A stretch of 64,000 nucleotides of DNA. It comes from Termitomyces sp. T153 (lineage: Eukaryota > Basidiomycota > Agaricomycetes > Agaricales > Lyophyllaceae). A program made the position numbers and the translations under genes. The stretch covers positions 310,001-374,000 of the forward strand of contig JACKQL020000026.1 in the NCBI GenBank assembly GCA_018296165.2, in the 5' to 3' direction. Positions 12,716-23,411 of the stretch are shown here, one piece after another; the stretch's first letter is position 1, and each line of letters opens with the position of its first letter. The notes under the pieces were generated by a model. The model had not been told where the DNA came from. It did not search any database and saw only the letters and a list, made by a program, of their open reading frames with translations.

Positions 12716-13749
12716 TTAGTATTCCTTCTTCTCCTTCAGAGTTGTAGAAATTTCGGCTGATTGTCGTGCTTGAGATCGATGAGCAATTTCGTAGTTGAGG
12801 CCAGTCAAATACTCAAGGGCTTGTTTGGCCGCTTGTTCCCGAGCGACGCCCTTGCTGCTCCCATAGCCTTGACCACACTTCATCCCGCCTACTGTCGAGA
12901 AAGAACGATAAACATATGAGCGAGATGCGGACTTTCTACCGTTCCTACCATATGCAGTAGAAAACCAACGAGGTTTATGTTGACTCCCAGTGAAACCTTC
13001 GCGCTCGTATTGCACATGTCCAAGACCGCGGGCAGCTGCCATGTTATTTAACTCCATTCTGTAATCTGAAGTCAAGTGATGAGTAAGACTTCTGGAAACG
13101 GCTGATGACCACTTACGTTTATGCGGCTTAGTGGCCATATGATCTATTTCTCGTGTCACCACAAGAGAAATAGAACCTCTCGAGCACTTACGTGGGATTG
13201 GTTTATGGGCCGTGTAATCCACTAGGATAATTTAAGTGCTAGGAGTAGGGATTTACATTAACTCACAAGGCGTGGGCGTAATGGGGTATCCAGGCATGCG
13301 AGGATGATCTGGAGGTGATTCATCTTAGTGAAACGATGATTGGATATTGCTCCTTACAGGCGAAAGAAGTTGGTGTTTCTTGCGGAGACAAACTCAGAAA
13401 GGTAAAGCATCAAAGATGGCTAAGGATACCGACCTGAAAGGAGTTGCTGTCTGAGTTCTCTAAGGGCATGACCAGCAGCAATCTCACGAGCTTCACTTGT
13501 GTTCTGGTGCGTCGAGTAATAGGATGTACCATTCACTGAGATTGCCGAGTTTCTTAGTGAGAAGAACATATCAAGACATGCAAGGTTTACCTGACGCCAC
13601 AACCGTGAAGCTATGAAGTGACGCCTCAGACAGATCGTAGGTGACTCGCCGACCGTATTGTGAGGCGATTGTTTCGAGTTCATGGACATTCGCTAAGAAA
13701 GCCTGAGTCACAAAGGTGAGGTGATGCAAGTGAACGTACACCATGGCAT
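12716..13749 (-). CDS. Protein with two dsRNA-binding domains, locus C
   Basis: Exon 1 is 13749-13740 (MPW), exon 2 is 13692-13591 and exon 3 is 13535-13434; all join in phase 1. Together they encode a complete dsRBD: NVHELETIASQYGRRVTY, LHSFTVVAS, VNGTSYYSTHQNTSEAREIA and HALRELRQQLL. Three short exons then make a Pro/His-rich linker (PPDHPRMPGYP, DYTAHKPIP, HMATKPHKR). The 3' exon encodes a second dsRBD (MELNNMAAARGLGHVQY, FSTVGGMKCGQGYGSS, VAREQAAKQALEYL) and a charged tail ending EKKEY. The alternating 27-60 nt exons with GTAAGT/GTGAGT donors match those of locus A. No catalytic domain is present; the protein is small, around 250 aa. RNA silencing or RNA editing partners are possible but not shown. 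Confidence 0.72.
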
Positions 13750-16195
13750 GTTGTGTGAATTTGTAAGGTTTCTGACTATAATAAAATCGAATGGGGAGGT
13801 CACTATATATTGCGGCAGAGTTGAATTTATAGAGTGATCATCCGTATACAATCACAGCATTCGTCGGTGAAAGGATCGTGAAAGAGCAAGTCAAGGTAAC
13901 CACTGGCAGAGGTTGCACGTCGCGCGAAGATCCCTGTATATGTGCAGGCACAGATCAAGCACATTATGAGATAGATCTAGTCCTACAAGGGCGTACTAGG
14001 GCATTGGCTCGGAGTATCATCGAAACCCCCGAGTTTCGAAGAGAATCATTCCGAATAAGTAATATTTGAAATCTGCAATAGTAAATAGAGTCACGGGCCA
14101 CGATCTAACCATGGGCTATCTGCATGACCCAGGTTGATAGCGACAATTAAAGTAATGATGCATAAGTTAGCTATTGTGACAGGGTACTGCCTAACGCGGG
14201 GGTGGTTGGTGGGACAGAATATACTAGTTGTGAACCTGATCCTGGCACTGACCGCGGAGACATGATGTGCTTACCATAAATTCGCATGGTAAACATCTGG
14301 AGGTTTGAATCTGTTGCCTGAGATCGTCCGTAATTGGATACAGGACGAAAACCACAACCTCATACACGGAGTATTAGGAGAACCGATGATGCTGATGGGA
14401 TGCAAAAATTTTCAAGCTCTTCAAGGCTTCCATTTTCAGGTCGCGACACTGTCCGACTCCGAGTCGGCTTCCTCTGTCCTCCGATTTCGGATTTCGATGA
14501 GCATTGAAATCAAGTGGCTATCAGTACATCATGAGTTTCGGGCGGAGAAACATACCTTGATGAATTGGAGATGGTAACCAGGGGGACAATCAACAAGCAG
14601 TGGCGCGCCGGGTACTATGAATCCACAAATGTCTATTGGGTAGTATAAGCGCCCAGTGGAACAGACATACTGTCAGTTTCTCGCAAGATCTAAATTAAAC
14701 TTTAGATTCAGGCTTGTTTTTGCTAGCATCGGTACTGGAGGGTAGCGACACCATGTACATCAAATGTGAGACCTGACGTGTTTGAGAAGTTGTTAGTATG
14801 AAATGCAAAACATGGCTAGAAAATCGGGTATGCGATCGTGAACTGTATGATCATTTCAGTGAGATATTGATAAAAAGGCTATGGTTAAGGTTCACTTCGG
14901 AAGTATCGAAGAGTGGTACGCTCGGATATAATAGAATCAAGACTGGGGTTCTCCAAGCTCGGATTTGCCTTATGTATGTAGTACAGATCGGGATAAGAGC
15001 GATCAAATTTAGCGCTAATTATAAGCTGTCCACTCAGATACAAAGTACCATAGGAGTTCTCTTATGGGTTGGTCTAACGACAAAATGGAGCTATAGAAGG
15101 CTCATGAATGATGGGAGGGCTACATTAGTATGTACTTGATACTTTGAACGGCTACGTTATGAGTGAATAAACACTGATACAAGACAGAGAGCGGGGCACG
15201 TGGGTTCAACAAGTCAAGGACATTGTTTAAGAGAGCGAGGTGCCACCGAGAAACCATCATCCGTCCCATAGATACAGGTGCAGCATTCCACCACATGTAA
15301 CACTACATTCGAACTACAGAATGGAACATGTGGGATTGCAACAGCCACAACCAGTAGGTTCCATTCCCACTATGGTAGTAGTGGGTTTACCACTTGCTGG
15401 CCCGTATCTGACAACCTGATGGACCGGGTAAGGAGCCTCAGAAGCAGTCCAGATAAGAGAATGCAACTATATTCATCCCTGATGAACTGCATAAAGCTAA
15501 GTACATCATGGTCAGATACATACAATCTAATCAAGGATAAGAAGACGTGTATTCAGCCTCAGATGAGAGAATGTAAGAATGCAACTGAGGCTCGATGACC
15601 ACGTCGACGCGAAGCTATGCCCAAACACACGTGATCACACATCAGCCTGACAGGGTGAAAAGCAACAACAGATCGGAGTACTTATACAAGGTGTTTTAAT
15701 GTGTTTCTAACTCATCTTGTATATTCAAAAATGTTGTTTGAAGTCTAGTGTTTTTTTTTGTCCCCTGCCAAATCAACTGATGCGAAGGATGACATGCACT
15801 GTAACTGAAGAGAAGAGTGGACTGCGGAAAACGTGTGGCGATTTCTGATGAAAGTGGAAGCGAACACGTCCCCGGATTTCCAAGAGAATGAAATCTGAAG
15901 CTGAGCTTTTGCTTCTCGTACTGGCATTGCTGATCCGACTTGACAGGTTCTCATACCCCAGAAGAGACAAAAAGAGGAGATTTCCCCGAGTATTCTTTTT
16001 GATCGTTTTTCATTTGTTCGATGGTGAGCCTAAGTAGAGCCATTGAGGGCAGGATAAGAGTCTCACAGTCTGGTAGGCTCACGGAACAAGATGTGTTCTA
16101 ATACTTTGGGCAACGCGGCGAGGAAGGAATCTTGATTACGGGCTTACGAAACTCAGACTCGTGAAAGGACCTTTCAAGGCTGTCAATAAGACTGT
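13750..16195. other. Gene-poor stretch, no gene recognised
   Basis: About 2.4 kb without a supported gene. The open frames present (such as 14305-14577, 14798-15139 and 15278-15598) are short, have no domain, and do not link through consistent splice sites. The sequence may be decayed coding or transposon DNA, but no family can be named. Confidence 0.45.
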
Positions 16196-16435
16196 TGGGG
16201 CAGCTAAAAGGAACCACAAGAGCAATACCCAGCACCTCGCAGAACATCCAAGACGGTGACGTCGGTCAGTGACTTACAAGACAATGTATATCTTGATTCT
16301 ACGACTAGAAGCAGCCCGCGGAGAGTGTTCAGAACCATAAGAACAAGACCCAAAACCCGCAGAACAGCCAAGACAATGACCTCGGTCGATTGCTTACGAG
16401 GAAGACAACGTATTCCTCGATTCGACAACTATAAG
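16196..16435. repeat. Diverged tandem duplication, two units of about 115-120 bp
   Basis: Unit 1 (about 16196-16310) and unit 2 (about 16311-16435) share a series of words in the same order: GAACCA-AAGA, CAA-ACCC, CGCAGAACA, CCAAGAC, TGAC-TCGGTC, TTAC-A-GA and ATTC-ACGA/CGAC-ACTA. Identity looks like about 65-70 per cent by eye, so the duplication is old. No coding role is apparent. Confidence 0.6.
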
Positions 16436-16556
16436 TACAAACGGTTTAGATAAAAATAATGTAACTTTATTTCGTCTGCTTGGGAGACGGCCTCCGTGCG
16501 ATATCACAAATAGCTCGCTTACGTACAAATGATCTTCTTAAGCACCAGATCCACAT

Positions 16557-17205
16557 CAAGGGCTGCTCAATTCATGTGGTAGGTACAGTTTGGTACAGTT
16601 TGAAAGTGGTACAGTTTGAGCATGATTCCAAGTCCGCTGTTGGCCGAGTATGCCGCCAGGAACCATTTTGGTCGCTTAGCAGAGCCTTACAAATGGGGAC
16701 CGGTCGCCGTCCGGTAGAGAATACTTATGATGATTGAATGATTAGTGACGACTCGTTTTTCTTGTCAGACTTAATGAATTCTGAGCTTGTCCGTCACGAG
16801 CTCCTTCTCATTGCTTCAATCCAGCTACAAAATCTATCTCCAAGGCAGCCACTCTCTATCTCCGACTCGGATAACCCAGATGATCTTATCGATGGCGACA
16901 TTGATCAAGACTACGATTGTTACCTCTGTAAACCTACAATCCATTGTATAGGGAAATGTAGAAAGAATGTAGATTATAAGGACAGTTGATATCGACAATG
17001 ATGAAGGTAGCGCAACACGTTGTTTGGACCTCAGCGCTTCAGCACTGAGCACAGTTGAGGCCTGCATCCGCCAGCTCGGCGGAGTGTACCTGATGTCGAG
17101 GATGGTTCCTGGCGGCCATGCTCGGCCAACAGCGGACTTGGAATTATGCTCAAACTGTCCCACTTTCAAACTGTATAAAACTGTACCAGCGAGCAGCCCT
17201 TAAGT
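16557..17205. mobile_element. Inverted-repeat element (non-autonomous DNA transposon or MITE)
   Basis: The ends are long inverted repeats of roughly 110-120 bp. The left arm begins AAGGGCTGCTC and continues TACAGTTTGAAAGTGG, CAGTTTGAGCAT, CCAAGTCCGCTGTTGGCC and CCGCCAGGAACCAT. The right arm (to 17205) is the reverse complement with few differences. The whole is about 650 bp. The internal 250 bp include a short open frame (16738-16989) with a Leu-rich helix-like start (LSDLMNSELVRHELLLI) that could be a leftover of a transposase N-terminus. No target-site duplication is clear at the ends, so the superfamily is left open. Confidence 0.82.
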
Positions 17206-17363
17206 AACTCCGCGCCGGTATTACTATATTTCGGATCATCGGCTCTTTCGAATGAGCCTCAAAGGTTCGAGCGGCGTGTCCCTACCATACTTACCACAGT
17301 GAACCCCTCATTAACCGAGTATCCCGCAAGAACGCGCCTTTCGCAACATCAGTGCTACGTAAG

Positions 17364-18910
17364 ATGATCGTAACTCCATTGACGAAGCTTTTAGGAATTC
17401 GTGTGTGCGTTCTTTACATACTGCCAACGTCTACAATTGACTTGATGGAACGTGTCTAGGCCTGTTGTTCAGGGTGGAATGCAATGGTAAAGCCTCTCGA
17501 GGGCACTGCCATATCATGAATTGTCTCCTTATCGTATACATAATAGGGTAGGCGTACCCAAATTGGCAGCAGCAGTGACCGAGGCGGGAGGTCTAGGTGC
17601 ATGATTCTCCACTCGCACTGCCTTTGATTTTCTCACTCTGTATCCAATAGGCATCTTGACAGCTCTTACTCAACCCTCTCCGGAAGCACTTAGAACAGCG
17701 ATACGTGAAACACGCAAGCTGACGTCGAAGCCTTTTGGAGTGAATATTACACTTCTTCCGAGCATAAACCCACCTGACTATGAGGGCTATGCTCGCGTGG
17801 CGGTGGAGGAGGGAGTACGAATTTTTGAGACGGCCGGGAATAATCGTGGGTACTCGTTCCATTTGCGAACTTTGATGAACATTGGAGATATCCCAAGCGG
17901 GGCCTTTAATCAAGTTCTTCAAGAGTAATGGCTGCATTGTTTTGCACAAATGCACTACCATCCGACACGCAAAGGTACGTGGGCAGTGGATCAGTTTCAT
18001 CATTTGTTCAGAAGATCATTGAACATTCTATTGCAGAGTGCAGAGCGACATGGCGTTGACGTCCTCAGCATTGATGGGTTTGAATGTGCGTCTTCCGTCC
18101 GCTACTCACGACCTTTGTTTCATATTCAATATATTCACAGGTGCCGGACACCCAGGGGAGGACGATATTGGTGGTCTTGTGCTTGTGCGTTGATCGTCAC
18201 GCTTGTGTGTGTTTTTTTTCGATTGATTTGTTTCAGCTTGCACGAGCGGCTAAAGAATTGAATATACCTTTCATCGCTTCAGGGGGTATTGCGGACGGCC
18301 GCGGTTTTGCTGCTGCACTAGCTTTGGGAGCGGCTGTGAGTCGCTTTTTCCCATAACCACATCCTCAAATCATGATGCGATGAATATCCAGGGCGTCAAT
18401 ATGGGTAAGAAAATACTCCCGCAGACGTCCTTTTTGTGGGCTGATCCTGATGCTACCTTCCAGGCACGCGTTTCATGTGTACTGTTGAGAGGTAGGATAT
18501 AGGTCGCTACTATGGAGTACTAACCGCAATTTTTTCTCTATAGTCCCATCCATCAGAACATCAAAGAAAAGATCGTAGCATCATCCGAGATGGACACTAT
18601 CCACATCTTCCGTACACTTCGCAACACTGCAAGAGTGTTCAAGAACAAGGTTGCTGAGGAGGTCGTCGCTATCGAACGGCGCCATGGCGGCGCCAAGTTC
18701 GAGGATGTTCGAGAACTTGTGTCGGGCGCACGAGGGCGCAAAGTGTACGAGCTGGGAGACCCCGACCATGGGATTTGGTCCGCGGGTGTTGTCGTTGGAT
18801 TGATTACGGATATACCAACGTGCAAGGAGCTTTTGGACAGGCTTGAAAGGGAAGTCGAAGAAATTGTTGGGCGGATGGGTGGTCTCATCCAGTCTCAAAG
18901 TAGATTGTAA
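17364..18910 (+). CDS. Nitronate monooxygenase (2-nitropropane dioxygenase family)
   Basis: FMN-dependent TIM-barrel enzyme that oxidises nitronates and nitroalkanes with oxygen, giving carbonyl compounds and nitrite. Eleven exons: 17364-17404, 17460-17486, 17547-17596, 17651-17845, 17898-17974, 18037-18085, 18141-18184, 18237-18335, 18392-18404, 18464-18491 and 18544-18910. They join in phase to 329 aa. Motifs in order: PVVQGGMQW (FMN site), VPKLAAAVTEAGGLG, KPFGVNITLLP, DVLSIDGFECAGHPGE with the catalytic-region Gly-His, IPFIASGGIADGRG, ALALGAAGVNMGTRFMCTVES and the GGG-less C-terminal helix. Exon 9 is a 13-nt microexon encoding GVNMG's first part. Fungal relatives are cytosolic or peroxisomal; no clear targeting signal is seen. 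Confidence 0.93.
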
Positions 18911-19164
18911 TATCTTTAAACATTTAATCTTATCGCGGAGAGTTATAGATGTATCAGTCACGAGGGCTATTGACGCGTTGAAAAAATCTTGTGATCGTGT
19001 TTCTGTCAGGACCCCGATCGGAGAATTCCGTGAGCCAATGGGATTATGGGGCGGGTGATCCGGGTCCCTTCGTTGCATCGTGTGTGGTTCATTCAAGATT
19101 CCGTTGACCGGTTTGTTTTCTTTTTGCTCTGCTTGCTGTGTTTTCTGCTCTCTTCGCCTTGGCC

Positions 19165-22100
19165 ATGTCCGCAACGTCGCCATCAACGTCTCCCAAGCTC
19201 TCTTCATTGCCTCCTTCAACGTCCCCGCCTAGAACACCTGTCGAAAACAAGCATCGTACATCCCTCGGAAGCCCGCCTTCAGACGACTCATCTATTATTG
19301 ACGACCTTTCTTTTGAATATGTTTTTGACAACGAAGGCAACTATGTTCGTCTATCCAAGGGCTTGTCGACCAAGTCAAATCATTCTTCACCCCCCACACC
19401 ACAAGATAATCTTCCACTTCAACCAACCGATTCCTACACAAAGCCGTCACCGCCCGCAATTACCAGAAGGGCGTCACTTTCACGGTCAGAAAGCGCATAT
19501 CCTGTATTAGTGACTATTACTGCACCAAAATCTGATGCCCAACCACCGCGCTCATTTCAACGTGCGACCTCGGGCCCGGCGCTAATGAATAACAAAGTAC
19601 GGCCTTTGCCACGACGCGTCGCAATGGAGGAGAGTAACAAACAACGACCTCTGACGCGAACACCTCGTACCGCCGACATTCTCCAACACGAGAAGGAGAA
19701 CCTCAACGTAAGCGATTCGGAACAAGGTCATGAACCTCACCCTTCTCGCGCTGTACCGCCCCGCGTCACTTATTCGAGATCAGTGCATCTCGATGGGCAC
19801 CAGCGACAGATACTGTCTGGCCCTCATAGAGCAGGTCGTGTGATGGTGCCGTCTTCGATGTCAGCGAGCGCTGTGAAGCTTCCGGAATACAATATCCCAG
19901 AGTCGCATAGTATTCCTGTTGCTACACCTGAACTGGAGAACGAAGCAGGTATGGCTCTTCCTTGTGTATTAGTTTTCTTGAACTGACGATTTTTGGTAGA
20001 GGATGAATCTGCTCACTCGCAGGCCCCATCAACAACTCCCTTCCCTAGTTCCGGCCCTTTGTCAGAAGTGGGAAATGTGGAAGATACAGAGATCATCGAG
20101 TCTTCGCCCTTATCAATACCGGCATCGACAAGACAACGAAGTTATGGTCTTATTTCTACTAGTAGCGCGCGTGATTCTGGATTGCCCCCGGATGTTGTGT
20201 TGGCACTTTCTACTACCAGCAATCAACCACGGCGATCTCCCAGTTTGAACGATGCTTTGAATTGCAAGTTTTTTTCCGTGTGACAGCGTTTGATTTTGCT
20301 TACTTCTGAATCAGTGCACGATTCAGGGTATGGACAACATCAGCGACAACAGCAACAACTCAGGGATGAATATCAGAATTCACGGTCCGGTTAGTTATTC
20401 GATGTATACAGGTTGGATCAATCCGTTGAGGTACATGACAGGTGTGGCCGCCAATGATAATAATGATAATGCCGGCGGACCCAGACGAGTGACACTGGAA
20501 GAGCGAGAAAGGGATATCAGGAGTTCGTTTTTGAATCTTCTCTGCGATCTGGCTTTCTGACTGGTCTGTACAGAGTATCGGTTTGAAGAAATCGAACGTA
20601 AGACTTCGTCATGATCTCGTTGGTAGAAAAGAATCTCATGTATTATTACAGGCCGGCAGGTCGAGCAAGATCATTATTATGAATCGCACTACGAACAAGG
20701 TCAGCAGAAGATCCAACAACAATCGCTGCCCACGATACATCGACAACATAGTCACAAACGCCGCGATTCTGATACTTTGAGGTCCATGCCAATGTCCGTA
20801 GCCCTAGGCTCACCCACAGTGGTAGAACCACCACACAATGGGGAAGTTTCGCCTCGAATGTCCCCACCCGGTGCAAAAGTTGGTCGATTGACCCCGCCTG
20901 GCAAAATATCGCCGTCAGGGTTAAAAGGGAGAATATCCCCAGCTTTAATTAAAACAGGGCGTGTTTCTCCTCCTCAACCCCGCGCGACGGGAAGGGTGTC
21001 TCCAGCTTCTTCAATCGCTTTATCGACACATAGGCGAAGTCCAACTGCATCTGAAACTTTCATGAAAGATGGGCTACATGAGCGAGCTGCTAAACGGTGG
21101 AGCGTAACTGAGCGTGAGGACGAGCATGCACATCGACACGAGAGGGAGAGAGAAAGAGAAAGAGAGGGTCGGCGAATTCAGCAACAACAACAGGAGTCGC
21201 AGCAACAAATCCGAGCGGCACCTGCACCTCCTGTTCCCGCGGCTGCGGCTACCTCGTCATCACAGACCAGCCGTTCTCTCGTTGTATGGTGGCCGAGTCT
21301 TTCTGTCTTTGTTCGACTCTAACTCTTCTTAGGTGAATAAGAAAACCTACGCCCGATTGGATATGATTGGGAAAGGTGGATCTTCACGTGTCTATCGGGT
21401 TTTTGATTCCGCCAACACGATCTACGCCATCAAGAGAGTTGCTCTTGACAAGACAGATTCAGAGACTATGAGCGGATACATGAATGAGATAGCTCTCTTG
21501 AAACGCCTCGCAGGCAATTCTCGTATCATCAGACTGATCGACAGTGAAGTAAGACCGGGACCTGGAGGAAGCAAGGGTTATTTGATGCTAGTTATGGAGT
21601 GCGGTGAAGTTGACTTGGCAAAATTAATTAGTGAAGCTGTACATGAGCCACTAGATATGGTCCGTGTTGCAGGCTACTGGAAACAGGTTCGTATCATCTT
21701 ATCGGTTCTAGGGATGGTGCTCAAATCCCCGGCGTATAGATGCTGCAGGCAGTACATGTGATCCACGAAGAAAAGATCGTCCATTCTGATTTGAAACCAG
21801 CAAACTTCGTCATAGTCAAGGGCCAGCTGAAGTTGATTGATTTCGGTATAGCAAATGCTATTGCGAATGATACAACCAATATTCAGCGAGATCATCAGGT
21901 ACGTATTGAATCGTCAATTTCGTAACTGTTTTGATACGTCATTTAGATTGGCACTGTTAACTTCATGAGCCCCGAAGCCATCGAGTTGCCTGATGGGATG
22001 CGTCGTCTGAAAGTTGGACGCCCAAGCGATATCTGGTCATTAGGCTGCATCCTTTATCAAATGATCTATGGAATGCCACCGTTTCAACATCTAAACGTTT

Positions 22101-22734
22101 ATCAAAAGATGAAGGCTATCCCTGATGCAGCTCATGTCATCGATTTCCCCGAGTACTCTGTCCCTCTAGCGCCAAATCCGAGGACTAGTAGCGGTGCTTC
22201 CTCGGGCACGTCGACTCCTCCAAAACGACTAGATCACCTTAAAACGAAGGTGCGGAGCGTTGTCATCGACACGATGAAAAGTTGTCTGCTTCGTAATCCA
22301 AAAGAAAGGGCGACGATCCCAGAACTTCTGAACCAGAACTGGTTAGCTATGACTGATTGTAAGTCACCAACCAACTACAATTTAGCATGTCCTGACTCGG
22401 TCTCTCAAAGCTGAACTTGCTGCCGACGAAACTATTGTAAAACTCGCTCCTGGGGAGAATATCCTCAAGGTGCAATCTAGTTCAACTATTGCCAAATCGG
22501 CATCTGGCGAGACTTTCGTTAAAGTAGGCGCTGATGAAACCGTCATCAACCCTTATTATATGCGCCAGCTCCTCGAATATGGGATCAAGTTAGGGCAGAC
22601 GCAGAACACTGATATGAGCCCAGAGCGTCTTCTACGTGAAGCCGAGGTATGTCTCCTGTGGTATGCTCTGCTTATAATCGTTGATGTTCTCCTAGCGTCT
22701 CGTATTAGAGCTCAAGTCCCTCCAACCATCATAG
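19165..22734 (+). CDS. MPS1: Spindle-assembly checkpoint kinase Mps1 (TTK family)
   Basis: Dual-specificity kinase of the spindle checkpoint and spindle-pole duplication. Exons 19165-19948, 20000-20263, 20315-20389, 20442-20522, 20574-20597, 20652-21283, 21333-21686, 21740-21898, 21947-22358, 22411-22646 and 22696-22734 give 1019 aa in phase. Residues 1 to about 620 are Ser/Pro-rich and disordered, with SP repeats (RISP, RVSP) and an RE-rich run followed by poly-Q. The kinase domain begins [18 protein letters not shown], the characteristic Mps1 glycine loop. It continues with AIKRV (Lys), [11 protein letters not shown] (HxD), LIDFGIA (DFG) and the Mps1 activation segment [14 protein letters not shown] is HSD, as in other Mps1 kinases. 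The C-terminus [17 protein letters not shown] is a conserved fungal tail. The intron at 20264 uses a GC donor (GCAAGT). The ATG at 19165 is preceded by CTTGGCC. Confidence 0.95.
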
Positions 22735-23411
22735 TTATCATGTGTCGAACTCGTGATACTTCCACTCATTGTTCACACTGCAAGCATGGACTTTTGTCAT
22801 CCTCGCACCATTTTCACGACCACCTTTCTCTACCCAGTCATTTGCATTTAGGAAACCTCGTCGTCAAAACGCACCTTGTGTGCCACGCTCATTCGTTCAT
22901 TTCTCTCCCCTGTGTTATGTCTTGTTGGCCTCGTAGCCACTATCATTAATATGTGTATGTATACTTGGTCGCCAGTCCGACATGTATTAGAACCTGCATC
23001 AACCCATACAACTGGGTTTTTCATCGTACTCTTTGGTTGTCCTATGCTGTCCATTCCTCTCCCTTACGAAATTATGCCACGCATCTCACGAACAACTTCA
23101 TTCCTTTACTTAAATCTGCATTTCTTTTCCTTTATCTTTTTTGTTTGTCGCAGTATCTTCGAATACTACGCATATGTCGAAATTCTGTCTGAAAAGTCGA
23201 CCAAGATCAAGATACGAGATACAAGTGCAATCGTGGCGCATAAGTGTGATCGTGTGACGAGCTCGGAGGTGTGACGTATACGCGTTCTTTTCTGTTCTGG
23301 CAACCACCACAGTTCAAGATCTGCAAACATTGTAGCTATCGTTAACTGTTATTTCTTTATATTTCTTGTTCTTTGCTTTCTGGAGACCTCTATCCTTTCC
23401 TTCCTGACACA
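22735..23411. other. Intergenic between MPS1 and the polo-like gene
   Basis: About 680 bp with pyrimidine-rich runs on the plus strand (CT tracts near 22795-22915 and 23365-23400). The open frames here have no domain and are probably chance. It should contain the MPS1 3' UTR and the promoter of the polo-like gene. Confidence 0.5.

Noticed and set aside
22876..23274. Open frame between MPS1 and the polo-like gene
   Set aside because: Pyrimidine-rich DNA gives long Ser/Phe/Leu frames; no family resemblance.
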